Shown here in pieces: positions 1 to 6,202 of a DNA stretch of 8,188 nt. Source of the DNA: Rhodothermota bacterium (GTDB taxonomy: Bacteria > Hydrogenedentota > Hydrogenedentia > Hydrogenedentales > GCA-2746185); NCBI GenBank assembly GCA_009885415.1, contig VFKU01000368.1, positions 1 through 8,188 of the forward strand. The letters run 5' to 3'. The first letter of the stretch is position 1; each line of letters starts with the position of its first letter. Under the pieces are notes generated by a model. It saw nothing but the letters and a program-made list of their open reading frames with translations, did no database searches and was not told the DNA's origin. The position numbers were made by a program, and so were the translations under genes.

Positions 1-225
1 ACCTTGGTTGTGGTGCTGGGTTTGGTCGCGCGTCGCACGTGGATCATGAGTCGATTTATGGACGGCGGCGCGAAGTCAGGCCAGATCTTTCTGCTCATCA
101 TGGTCACCGGGCTGTGCCTGATTACGAATGTGATCTTGCCCTTCGTCTTGGCAGGACTGCTCGTGGCGGCGCTTGAGTTGCGGTCGTTCGTGTTTGCCCC
201 GGCCCCGGTGAATTCGCGCGAATAA
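1..225 (+). CDS. C-terminal end of an unidentified multi-pass membrane protein (5' truncated by window edge)
   Basis: The reading frame is open from base 1, with codon ACC before the first possible start, and ends at a TAA at 223-225, so the gene begins outside the window. The visible 74 residues contain a hydrophobic tail of a helix (residues 2-9), a short polar and basic loop (RRTWIMSRFMDGGAKSG), then about 30 strongly hydrophobic residues (28-60) that fit one long or two short membrane helices, and a short polar tail ending NSRE. Nothing in this part identifies the family. Polytopic polymerases and transporters of the cell envelope can end like this, but that is only a guess. Base composition matches the neighbours. 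Confidence 0.6.
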   Translation, partial: TLVVVLGLVARRTWIMSRFMDGGAKSGQIFLLIMVTGLCLITNVILPFVLAGLLVAALELRSFVFAPAPVNSRE

Positions 226-288
226 TTTTCCTATCTCCGGTTGACGGTGGAGCGCGGGGAATGCCCTCCGCATTGCCGCGTGTTCGAG

Positions 289-297
289 TGATATACT
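289..297 (+). promoter_or_regulatory. Extended -10 promoter upstream of the larE-type gene
   Basis: TG at 289-290, one base, then TATACT at 292-297 fits an extended -10 element (TGnTATAAT) with one mismatch. No good -35 hexamer lies 16-18 bases upstream, which is acceptable for extended -10 promoters. Transcription would begin near 304 and give a leader of about 64 bases before the preferred start codon. Confidence 0.5.
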
Positions 298-320
298 CTG
301 TCTCGGGCTGCGGGGCGATA

Positions 321-334
321 CCGCCGATCGGCGG
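321..334. repeat. Perfect 14-bp palindrome in the leader of the larE-type gene
   Basis: CCGCCGATCGGCGG reads the same on both strands. It lies about 24 bases downstream of the predicted -10 box and 33 bases upstream of the preferred start codon. It could be a dimeric regulator's operator or, in RNA, a GC-rich hairpin with a tight loop. In a GC-rich genome a chance palindrome of this length is possible but not common. Confidence 0.5.
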
Positions 335-367
335 ATGTGGGTCTCAAATTTCCATCGAGGGCAGGGC

Positions 368-1246
368 ATGAGCGAGCAGGCGGGAAACGGCGCGGCGAGC
401 AATGGCGTCCCGTGTGATCCGGCTGTGGCCGAGGCCAAAGAGGCCGAGCTCAAGCGGATTCTTGCCGGTTATACGAGCCTGGCGGTGGCGTATTCCGGCG
501 GCGTCGATTCTGCGTATCTCTCCGATGTTGCGCACGACGTTCTTGGCTCGCGCAGCAGCATGGTGCTGGCGGATTCGCCGAGCCTGCCGCGTTCGGAATT
601 CGCCGAGGCCTCCGCGCTGGCGAATTCGCGCGGATGGGATTTCGTCGTGGTGAACACGCAGGAATTCGACAACGAGGCCTATCTGAAAAACGACGGCCGC
701 CGTTGCTACTTCTGCAAGTCCGAGTTGTTTCGGCAGATGAAGGACTACGCTGAATCCAAGCGCGTGACGACGCTGGCCTACGGTGCGATGGCCGACGACG
801 CCTTCGACCCGACGCGGCTCGGCGCGCTCGCGGCGACCGAGCACCAGATCGTCGCGCCGCTGCAACTCGCGAGACTCGGCAAGGCGGAAATCCGCCATCT
901 CTCGCGCCAGCGCGGACTGCCGACCTCGGACAAAGCTTCCTTCGCGTGTCTGTCATCGCGTTTTCCAAAAGGGACGCGCGTGACGCTCGAGGACATCCGC
1001 AAAGTTGAGGCCGCCGAGGAGGCGCTGCGCAAGCACGGCTTCCACCAGTTCCGCGCGCGGCTCCACGGCGACACCTGCCGCATCGAAATCGACATGGACG
1101 ACCTGGGCAAGTTTGCGGATCCCGCGGTGCGCGACGATGTCGTCGCCGGGGTGAAGGCCGCCGGCTACGCCCACGTCACGCTCGATCTCGGCGGCTACCG
1201 CGACGCGACAATGGTCATGGTCGCGCCGACCGAGGCGAATTCCTAG
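368..1246 (+). CDS. larE: LarE-type ATP-dependent sacrificial sulfur transferase, three-cysteine class
   Basis: The protein (292 residues) belongs to the PP-loop ATP pyrophosphatase family. LarE adenylates and then sulfurates the pyridinium dicarboxylate precursor of the nickel-pincer nucleotide, the cofactor of LarA-type racemases. Visible features are the PP-loop SGGVDS (residues 43-48), a CxxC in RRCYFCK (C113, C116), the LarE-like block YGAMADDAFD (138-147), and ACLSSRFPKGT (193-203) carrying C194, which corresponds to the sulfur-donating cysteine of the founding LarE. C113, C116 and C194 together match LarE proteins that hold a [4Fe-4S] cluster and can act catalytically instead of sacrificing a cysteine. 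I chose the ATG at 368 because GAGG lies 7 bases upstream; the earlier in-frame ATG at 335 lacks a ribosome site and would start inside or next to the palindrome. Length is normal for the family. larA, larB and larC are not in the window, so the pathway assignment rests on the protein alone. Confidence 0.88.
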   Translation: MSEQAGNGAASNGVPCDPAVAEAKEAELKRILAGYTSLAVAYSGGVDSAYLSDVAHDVLGSRSSMVLADSPSLPRSEFAEASALANSRGWDFVVVNTQEFDNEAYLKNDGRRCYFCKSELFRQMKDYAESKRVTTLAYGAMADDAFDPTRLGALAATEHQIVAPLQLARLGKAEIRHLSRQRGLPTSDKASFACLSSRFPKGTRVTLEDIRKVEAAEEALRKHGFHQFRARLHGDTCRIEIDMDDLGKFADPAVRDDVVAGVKAAGYAHVTLDLGGYRDATMVMVAPTEANS

Positions 1247-1264
1247 TTTTACCGCTGGCAGCTA

Positions 1265-1283
1265 CGAAGGGGCGAGGCCTTCG
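1265..1283. terminator. Hairpin between the convergent larE-type and toxin genes (weak terminator candidate)
   Basis: CGAAGG (1265-1270) can pair with CCTTCG (1278-1283) around a 7-base loop. It sits 18 bases after the larE stop and 9 bases beyond the toxin stop, where a shared terminator is expected. Neither side carries a T-run, so it is not a classical intrinsic terminator. Confidence 0.25.
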
Positions 1284-1292
1284 GTTCCACAA

Positions 1293-1697
1293 CTACGGCG
1301 TGATCAAGGGGACATCCGGAAAGTAGGTGCCGAAATGTCCCGTGTCTCGAGTCACGAGAGGTACGCCCGCGACCTGCGCGTGCGCTCCGATGTAGAAGTC
1401 CGGTAGTACTCGGTTGCGCGTCCCTCCTCGCCGCCGATACTCGATAAATGCTTGCGCGGCGACCCATCCCGCATCGTAGGGCAAGGGAAGCCGCTCGAAG
1501 AATTCGGGGTCGAGCCAGGAATCCAACTCGGTCACAGAATCGAATGCGGGAGCGAGCTCCGCAAAAATGATCGGATTGATCAGAATTGGACCAGACAAAC
1601 TCGCTTTTGTGAATTGAGTATTGGACCATTCGAACCACGCCCGATCCCGGGTCGCCAAGTCCAGTAGCACACTCGTATCAAAGAGATGCCCGCTCAA
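1293..1697 (-). CDS. VapC-like PIN-domain ribonuclease toxin
   Basis: This 134-residue protein has the size and residue pattern of VapC-type toxins, Mg2+-dependent endoribonucleases that cleave tRNA or rRNA when freed from their antitoxin. The acidic residues expected in a PIN active site are present: D7 in LFDTSVLLDL, E47 in IIFAEL, D100 in LPDFYIGAHA and D118 in VTRDTGHF, followed by the usual C-terminal strand ending FPDVPLITP. The start is a TTG that overlaps the antitoxin stop (TTGA). It cannot be much later, because D7 is catalytic and sits right at the N-terminus. A GGTGAGG stretch ends 3 bases before the TTG, so translation is probably coupled to the upstream antitoxin gene. The gene appears intact. 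The DNA is visibly richer in A+T than the flanking genes, consistent with acquisition by transfer. RNA target and partner specificity cannot be read from the sequence. Confidence 0.85.
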   Translation of the reverse strand: MSGHLFDTSVLLDLATRDRAWFEWSNTQFTKASLSGPILINPIIFAELAPAFDSVTELDSWLDPEFFERLPLPYDAGWVAAQAFIEYRRRGGTRNRVLPDFYIGAHAQVAGVPLVTRDTGHFGTYFPDVPLITP

Positions 1698-1897
1698 TCC
1701 TCACCGCGCGTCATTCTCAGGATTTCGTCTGTAGTCACGCCGGGCTTGGCTGCGCCGACTGCGCGCTTTAGCCATTGTTCCACCCGAACGGGAGTTGCGC
1801 GGCGAACTCTCAGCGCGTCAATCCGTTTCGCAAGTTCTTCCAACTGTTCATCGGCAAGTTTCTCGATGGCAGATTGTATCTTTTCCAGCTCGTCCAT
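1694..1897 (-). CDS. Antitoxin of the VapC-like toxin (small helical protein)
   Basis: This 67-residue acidic/basic helical protein is encoded directly upstream of the PIN toxin, with their stop and start codons overlapping. Residues 1-32 are a heptad-like helix rich in E, K and L (MDELEKIQSAIEKLADEQLE onward), resembling the N-terminus of DUF2281-like antitoxins. The C-terminal part ends TTDEILRMTRGED, a tail common to many VapC partners and likely to insert into the toxin's active site. I see no clear ribbon-helix-helix, AbrB or Phd DNA-binding fold, so whether it autoregulates is open. The ATG at 1897 has no ribosome-binding site because the predicted promoter lies only 6 bases upstream (leaderless mRNA). 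Function as antitoxin is inferred mainly from gene order, overlap and the tail motif. Confidence 0.75.
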   Translation of the reverse strand: MDELEKIQSAIEKLADEQLEELAKRIDALRVRRATPVRVEQWLKRAVGAAKPGVTTDEILRMTRGED

Positions 1898-1903
1898 GGA
1901 CCG

Positions 1904-1933
1904 ATTATATCACGAAATATCACGAGGTGTATG
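1904..1933 (-). promoter_or_regulatory. Promoter of the toxin-antitoxin operon, predicted leaderless
   Basis: Reading the - strand, TG, one base, then a perfect TATAAT occupies 1912 to 1904: a full-consensus extended -10. Only six bases (CGGTCC) separate it from the antitoxin ATG, so the transcript should begin at or within a base or two of the start codon. A poor -35 match, CATACA (1933-1928), lies 18 bases upstream. Confidence 0.65.
1907..1925. repeat. Direct repeat ATATCACGA x2 over the antitoxin promoter (candidate operator)
   Basis: ATATCACGA occurs at 1907-1915 and again at 1917-1925, a spacing of 10 bases, about one helical turn. One copy overlaps the extended -10 element on the - strand. 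Side-by-side sites on one face of the helix are typical of cooperative repressor binding, as in autoregulated toxin-antitoxin operons. Confidence 0.55.
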
Positions 1934-1978
1934 CAGTGGGAAGCTGCCAATTGCGGGTCTCGCAGTATCTCAGCTAAC

Positions 1979-3598
1979 TCATTCCAGCGGCGCGATGTAT
2001 CTCCCCCGCGCGATGATGTCTTTCGGGTCGAGGGCGCGCTTGATGTCGGTGGCGACGTCCCAGAAAACGGAGTCGTGTGCGCGGAGTTTGGCCATGCCTT
2101 GCGGGCCGCTGCGGTAGACGGGGTAGCCCGCTTTCAGCAGCGTCTCGAAGAGTTTGTCGTAACACTCCGAGGCCTTCGCGCATTCGTCGGGCAGGCGTTT
2201 GTCGAAGGCGATGATGTTGGTCGACACCAGCGCGCGCTCGTTGACGAGGATCATGCTCACGTCATGGTCGAAGCCGTGCGCCTCGATGATGGGCCGCGCG
2301 ATGTTGAGCACGCGCAGCGCGTCCACGCCGCGCATCGGCATCACCACGGAAACCCAGTAGAGGCCGACGCCGGCGTCGAGCGGATCGCCGGGTTCCTCGG
2401 GCGGTTTTCGCAGGCGCCAGTAGGCGCCCATGAGCGGCTGGCGGACGGGCACGCCCTTGAGCAGTTCGAAATTCGTGCGGATGATTTTGACCATGCGCTC
2501 GAGGCGGTGCTTCTGGCCGATGCGGCTGAGGAGGGCGTGGAGCGTTTCGAGCCGCGCGAGGGTGCGGTCGTTCAGGAAGCGGACGGTGCCGACGCCGCGC
2601 ATGGCGCGCTTGAGCGCCTGCTTGCCGGCGCGAACCTGTGCGCGCGTGCCGCAAATCGAGCCCGAGCCCTGCCAGGCCTGCGCGCCCGAGATGTCGCGCA
2701 GGTGCTTTCGCACTTGCGGCGGCAGCGGCGCGACGCCGCCGGTGAGGTCCCAGGGATATTTTCCGGTGCCCGCGAGGACGCGGAAGTCGTTGCCGATGTG
2801 GACCGCGGTGGCGAGCGTTCCGTCGAGTCGCAACGGACGCAGGCGTTCGATGAGCGGTGCGAAGTCCTCAAACTCGCGGGCCTGCAAATAGAAAAAGGCG
2901 AAGTCTTCGGGCTCGGGAATCAGCCACAGGCCGAGCTTCGTGATGATTCCGTAGTTCGACTGGGTGAAGAGGCCGTCCATGTACGGCCCGACGCCGTAGG
3001 GGTAGACGTGCGTCGCGTGCGCGCCGGGGAAGTGGCCATAGCCGGTCTTCAGCACGCGGCCGTCCGCGAGCACGATTTCCATCCCGCAGCAGGTGCGGAA
3101 ATGATCGCCGTGCCGTGTGTGTCCGATGCCGCGGTCCGCCGTGTTGCCCAGGATGCTTGAGTCCGGCCCGGCGGCGGTCGCGTCCACCCATAAGCCGGAC
3201 TTCGTGTCGCGCAGATGCGCGTGGAGCTGCCCCTGCGTGACGCCCGGCTCGACGACGCAATACGCGAGGTCGCTATGCACTTCGAGGATGCGATTCATCC
3301 GGCCGAGATCGACGATGGCCGCGCCCTCGACCGCCGCGCAAGCATCGCCATAGCCCCAGTTCTTGCCGCAGGAAATCGGATACACGACGATGCCATGATC
3401 GGAGGCGATGCGGACGAGGGCCTGCACTTTCTCTGTAGACGTGGGATACAGAACGCACGAGGGCCGCGGCGCTCCGGTCTGCGTGGTGCGCGCATAGCGA
3501 TCGATCGTCGCTGGGTCCGCGGCGACGGCATCGGCGCCGAGGGCGGCGCGCCAGGCTTCGAGGGCGGCGGCAAGAGCGGGGGCGGCGGGGATGGACAT
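1979..3598 (-). CDS. FAD-linked oxidoreductase of the VAO / p-cresol methylhydroxylase flavoprotein family
   Basis: The 539-residue protein aligns by eye, along its whole length, with the flavoprotein subunit of p-cresol methylhydroxylase (4-cresol dehydrogenase) and with vanillyl-alcohol oxidase, which oxidise para-alkyl phenols via a quinone methide. The FAD-binding part includes SCGKNWGYGDA (77-87), VDLGRMNRILEV (96-107), VVEPGVTQGQLH (115-126), GNTADRGIGHTRHGDHF (151-167), CGMEIVLADG (171-180) and GLFTQSNYGIITKLGLW (209-225). In the substrate half, Y393 in MGAYWR lines up with the tyrosine that holds FAD covalently in p-cresol methylhydroxylase, and Y495-R496 in GYPVYRSG with the phenolate-binding Tyr-Arg pair; Y83 may be a third phenolate contact. 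The C-terminus DPKDIIARGRY is the usual family ending. I start at the ATG at 3598, with GAGG 6 bases upstream; an upstream in-frame start at 3640 lies ahead of the predicted transcription start. No cytochrome c partner is encoded nearby, so it may be an oxidase or use another acceptor. Substrate unknown. Confidence 0.88.
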   Translation of the reverse strand: MSIPAAPALAAALEAWRAALGADAVAADPATIDRYARTTQTGAPRPSCVLYPTSTEKVQALVRIASDHGIVVYPISCGKNWGYGDACAAVEGAAIVDLGRMNRILEVHSDLAYCVVEPGVTQGQLHAHLRDTKSGLWVDATAAGPDSSILGNTADRGIGHTRHGDHFRTCCGMEIVLADGRVLKTGYGHFPGAHATHVYPYGVGPYMDGLFTQSNYGIITKLGLWLIPEPEDFAFFYLQAREFEDFAPLIERLRPLRLDGTLATAVHIGNDFRVLAGTGKYPWDLTGGVAPLPPQVRKHLRDISGAQAWQGSGSICGTRAQVRAGKQALKRAMRGVGTVRFLNDRTLARLETLHALLSRIGQKHRLERMVKIIRTNFELLKGVPVRQPLMGAYWRLRKPPEEPGDPLDAGVGLYWVSVVMPMRGVDALRVLNIARPIIEAHGFDHDVSMILVNERALVSTNIIAFDKRLPDECAKASECYDKLFETLLKAGYPVYRSGPQGMAKLRAHDSVFWDVATDIKRALDPKDIIARGRYIAPLE

Positions 3599-3620
3599 AG
3601 TCGGCCTCACTGTCAATAGA

Positions 3621-3636
3621 TTTGTTATATAGTAAA
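3621..3636. promoter_or_regulatory. Imperfect palindrome over both divergent -10 boxes (possible operator)
   Basis: TTTGTTATATAGTAAA matches its reverse complement at 6 of 8 paired positions (TTT..TATATA..AAA). It covers the -10 elements of both divergent promoters. Some of the symmetry follows simply from A+T-rich -10 boxes on both strands. Confidence 0.3.
3626..3631 (+). promoter_or_regulatory. Extended -10 promoter candidate for the SGNH hydrolase gene
   Basis: TG at 3623-3624, one base, then TATATA at 3626-3631 makes an extended -10 element on the + strand. No convincing -35 is seen. Transcription would begin near 3638, giving a leader of about 54 bases. It overlaps the - strand -10 box at 3629-3634. 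Confidence 0.4.
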
Positions 3637-3657
3637 GCATTTAGCCAAAGACGTCAA
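3629..3657 (-). promoter_or_regulatory. Sigma70-type promoter of the FAD-linked oxidoreductase gene
   Basis: On the - strand, TTGACG (3657-3652, 5 of 6 consensus) and TACTAT (3634-3629) are separated by exactly 17 bases. Transcription should begin near 3622 and give a leader of about 24 bases containing the GTGAGG ribosome site. This is the best -35/-10 pair in the window. Confidence 0.6.
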
Positions 3658-3691
3658 TCGTGCGGCCGCCTTTCGTGTAGGATGCGGGCCC

Positions 3692-4966
3692 ATGACCACT
3701 GAACCTCAACAAACACCGGCGATTTCGCGCGGCGCGCTCCCGGCGCTGCTGGGCCTGCTCCTGCTCGGCGCCGCGGCGCTGTTGGCACCGGCGGATTGGA
3801 TCTGGCCGCAGGGTCCGGCGAGCACGCTGCCGGTGCGAATGGCGCTCTGGGGCGCGGCCCTGGCCACGGCCGGCGGCGGCGTGTACCTGATCGCCCGGCG
3901 GCGCAGCGTATCGCTGGTGAATCTCGCGATGGCCGCCGGAGTCAGCCTGGCCTGCCTTGCGATCTGCGAAGCGGTGCTCGCGCTCAAGGGCGTGCAGCCG
4001 CTAAAGCGGATTGTGTGGAGGACCCCGGCGCTTGTTCCGTGGTGGCAGCTCGACCCGGCGCAGGGCGGACGCTTCCTGCCGGAGAAGTACACGGGGTCTT
4101 GGACGATTAACGCACAGGGCTTCGCGGACTCGGACCCTTTCGACGAAGCAAAGGCCGCCGGGATCGCAAGACGGATTTTGTTACTGGGCGATTCCTACGC
4201 GTATGGCGCGAGCGCGTCCAGTCCCGCGAAGTCCTTCGCGGAATTGATCGATCGAAGTCTCGACGCCACGGTCGAGACCATCGTATGGGACCTGGCGATT
4301 CCCGGCACGGGCCAGGAAAGTCAGTTTCATCTCTTGAGTGAATATCTGCCCATCCTCAAGCCGCAGATCGTCATAGCGACGCTCTATCTCAATGACTTCG
4401 AGGACAACCAGTATCCGCCAGACCAGTTTTACGTGTTCGCCGATGGGAACTGGGTGCAGCGATACACGCGCGTGAACGCTACGAACTTCGAGGCCCTGTC
4501 GCCGGACGCAGCGTATCGCCGCGCCTTCGCGCCGCAGTATCCGCGCGAGTACCTCAAGGCGCTGCGGACGACGAGCGCGGTGGCGAATCTCATCCATCGT
4601 TGGTGGCCAAAGCCGACATCGTCCGGAATGACCAGCGCGGGCGCGCCTGTGCCAGGATACATGGAGATGGAAAAGTGGCTGGGGCGCATCCGGGATGCGG
4701 CCGCGGGGGCGAATGCGCGATTGATCGTTCTGTTGATTCCTGAACGCGCGGATCTGGGCGCACTTACACCGGCGTATCGGGACATGCAGGAGAGTTGCGG
4801 AGCGCTTGGGCTGGAGTGCGTCGAGGTGCTGGCCGATTTGAAGGCGGAGGATTATGCGTTGCCGCCGGACGGACATTGGAACGACCACGGCCATGCGAAG
4901 GTCACGGCGCGGCTGCATGATGCGATCGAGAAAGTATGGGACACGGCCGGACCGGCAGCGAAGTAA
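3692..4966 (+). CDS. Membrane-anchored SGNH/GDSL-type hydrolase
   Basis: The 424-residue protein has three predicted membrane helices at the N-terminus (about residues 14-34, 48-68 and 76-98) followed by an SGNH hydrolase domain. The catalytic blocks are visible in order: ILLLGDSYAYG (162-172, nucleophile S168), the block II glycine in AIPGTGQES (G205 or G207), LYLNDFEDN (231-239, N234) and PPDGHWNDHGH (391-401, D393 and H395). The D-x-H-W spacing resembles AlgX/AlgJ-like and other polysaccharide O-acetyl-modifying SGNH proteins more than secreted lipases, but lipase, esterase or acetyltransferase activity cannot be separated by eye. With three helices before it, the domain most likely faces the periplasm. 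The ATG at 3692 has AGGA 9 bases upstream and is divergent from the FAD oxidoreductase. A Tat-exported hydrolase follows 128 bases after the stop, possibly in the same transcript. Confidence 0.82.
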   Translation: MTTEPQQTPAISRGALPALLGLLLLGAAALLAPADWIWPQGPASTLPVRMALWGAALATAGGGVYLIARRRSVSLVNLAMAAGVSLACLAICEAVLALKGVQPLKRIVWRTPALVPWWQLDPAQGGRFLPEKYTGSWTINAQGFADSDPFDEAKAAGIARRILLLGDSYAYGASASSPAKSFAELIDRSLDATVETIVWDLAIPGTGQESQFHLLSEYLPILKPQIVIATLYLNDFEDNQYPPDQFYVFADGNWVQRYTRVNATNFEALSPDAAYRRAFAPQYPREYLKALRTTSAVANLIHRWWPKPTSSGMTSAGAPVPGYMEMEKWLGRIRDAAAGANARLIVLLIPERADLGALTPAYRDMQESCGALGLECVEVLADLKAEDYALPPDGHWNDHGHAKVTARLHDAIEKVWDTAGPAAK

Positions 4967-4994
4967 GGCGTACCGGAGTGGTCCCAATCCTCGA

Positions 4995-5023
4995 TGGAAA
5001 CGGACTGATGGAGGGGATACGAT
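4995..5023 (+). promoter_or_regulatory. Weak promoter candidate upstream of the Tat-signal hydrolase
   Basis: TGGAAA (4995-5000) and TACGAT (5018-5023) match the -35 and -10 consensus at 4 of 6 positions each, with a 17-base spacer. Such matches occur often by chance, so co-transcription with the SGNH gene is equally possible. Confidence 0.22.
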
Positions 5024-5094
5024 TCTGGTTTGCAGATCGTGGACGAACGCGGAGAACGGGAATCGTGAAAACGACTGAGTTGGTGACGACGAAC

Positions 5095-6183
5095 ATGACG
5101 CGGCGGAAATTCTTGGCGTATGGCGCTGCGGCGGCCGGCGCGGCTGGGTTCTCGGGTGGATGGGGCGGACGCGCAAGCGCGGCGGTGAAGCCGGAGGTAT
5201 ACGCGAAGGCGGAAGCGGCCGGCTTTCCGAAGCCAAAGTTTGTGCAGACGAACGGTATTCGCATGGCGGTGTACGAACAGGGCGAGGGCTTCCCGATTGT
5301 GTTCAGCCACGGCTTCCCGGAGTTGGGATATTCGTGGCGGCATCAGATCGCGGCGCTGTCGAAGGCCGGGTTCCGCGCGATTGCGCCGGATCAGCGCGGC
5401 TACGGGCGCACGGAGCGGCCGGAGAAGGTCGAGGACTACGACATTCATCACCTTACGGGCGATCTCGTGGGTCTGCTCGATGCGCTGAAGATCGAGAAGG
5501 CGGTGTTCTGCGGGCACGATTGGGGTGGCGCGGTCGTGTGGCAGATAGCGCACCTGCACCCGGATCGCGTGGCGGGCGTGATCGCCGTGAACACGCCGTA
5601 CATGCCGCGCGCGCCGATGAATCCGGTCGAGATGCTCACAAAGATGCGCGGCGAGAACAATTACATTGTGTATTTCCAGCAGCCGGGCGTCGCGGACACC
5701 TTGCTGCATGAGAACGTCGACAAGGCCTTCCGCGCGTTTCTGCGCAAGAGCGATTTGACGGCCGAGCAGTTCGCCAAGCTTCCCGCCGATTCTCCCGTGC
5801 GCAACTTCGACATCAAGATGATGATCGAGGCGGGCGGCGCGGCCGGCGGAAAATACGTGTGCAGCGAGGACGAGCTCGCGTATTACACCGAGACTTTCCG
5901 CGATACGGGCTTCACGGGCGGCATCAACTGGTACCGCAACATCGAACGGAACTGGAAGACGACCGAGGGTCAGCCGCAGAAACTCGAAGTGCCGGCGATG
6001 TACGTCGGCGCGCAGGACGACGTGATCTTGCCGCCGTCCATGCAGGAGGCCACCGCGGCGCTCGTGCCCGGCCTGGAAATGCACACGATCATGAAGTGCG
6101 GCCATTGGACCCAGCAGGAGCGGGCGGAGGAATTGAACACGCTGCTGATCGGCTGGATGGCGAAACGTTTCGGCCGCGCGTAG
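5095..6183 (+). CDS. Tat-exported alpha/beta hydrolase, epoxide-hydrolase-like
   Basis: The 362-residue protein begins with a twin-arginine signal: MTRRKFLAYG, then a hydrophobic Ala/Gly stretch, with probable cleavage after RASAA (26-30). The mature part is an alpha/beta-hydrolase of the epoxide hydrolase group, which opens epoxides to diols through an ester on an aspartate. Visible are the oxyanion motif HGFPE (72-76), PDQRGYG (98-104), the nucleophile elbow GHDWGG (D142), cap tyrosines Y193 in YFQQPG and Y280 in INWYRNIERNW, the acid D308 in GAQDD, and H337 in CGHW. Two cap tyrosines favour an epoxide hydrolase over a haloalkane or fluoroacetate dehalogenase. I chose the ATG at 5095, with GGTGA 9 bases upstream, because it puts RR directly after the start. 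A GTG at 5065 would add a normal 10-residue extension, and still earlier in-frame starts would reach into the SGNH gene. A cytoplasmic enzyme is usual for this family, so the Tat signal is notable. Confidence 0.86.
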   Translation: MTRRKFLAYGAAAAGAAGFSGGWGGRASAAVKPEVYAKAEAAGFPKPKFVQTNGIRMAVYEQGEGFPIVFSHGFPELGYSWRHQIAALSKAGFRAIAPDQRGYGRTERPEKVEDYDIHHLTGDLVGLLDALKIEKAVFCGHDWGGAVVWQIAHLHPDRVAGVIAVNTPYMPRAPMNPVEMLTKMRGENNYIVYFQQPGVADTLLHENVDKAFRAFLRKSDLTAEQFAKLPADSPVRNFDIKMMIEAGGAAGGKYVCSEDELAYYTETFRDTGFTGGINWYRNIERNWKTTEGQPQKLEVPAMYVGAQDDVILPPSMQEATAALVPGLEMHTIMKCGHWTQQERAEELNTLLIGWMAKRFGRA

Positions 6184-6202
6184 GGCGGTATAAGAGAAAT
6201 CA

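Noticed and set aside
241..246. TTGACG as a -35 box for the larE promoter
   Set aside because: It lies 45 bases before the -10 element, far outside the usable spacing.
335..367. 11-residue N-terminal extension of the larE-type protein
   Set aside because: The ATG at 335 has no ribosome site and abuts the palindrome; the extension has no family similarity.
1775..3160. Long + strand open frame (461 codons) across the antitoxin and FAD oxidoreductase genes
   Set aside because: It is antisense to a full-length recognisable protein, has low-complexity Ala/Arg/Val/Asp composition typical of GC-rich shadow frames, and shows no family motif.
4181..5236. - strand frame (351 codons) opposite the SGNH gene
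   Set aside because: Arg/Pro/Ser-rich with no recognisable domain; the catalytic blocks lie on the other strand.
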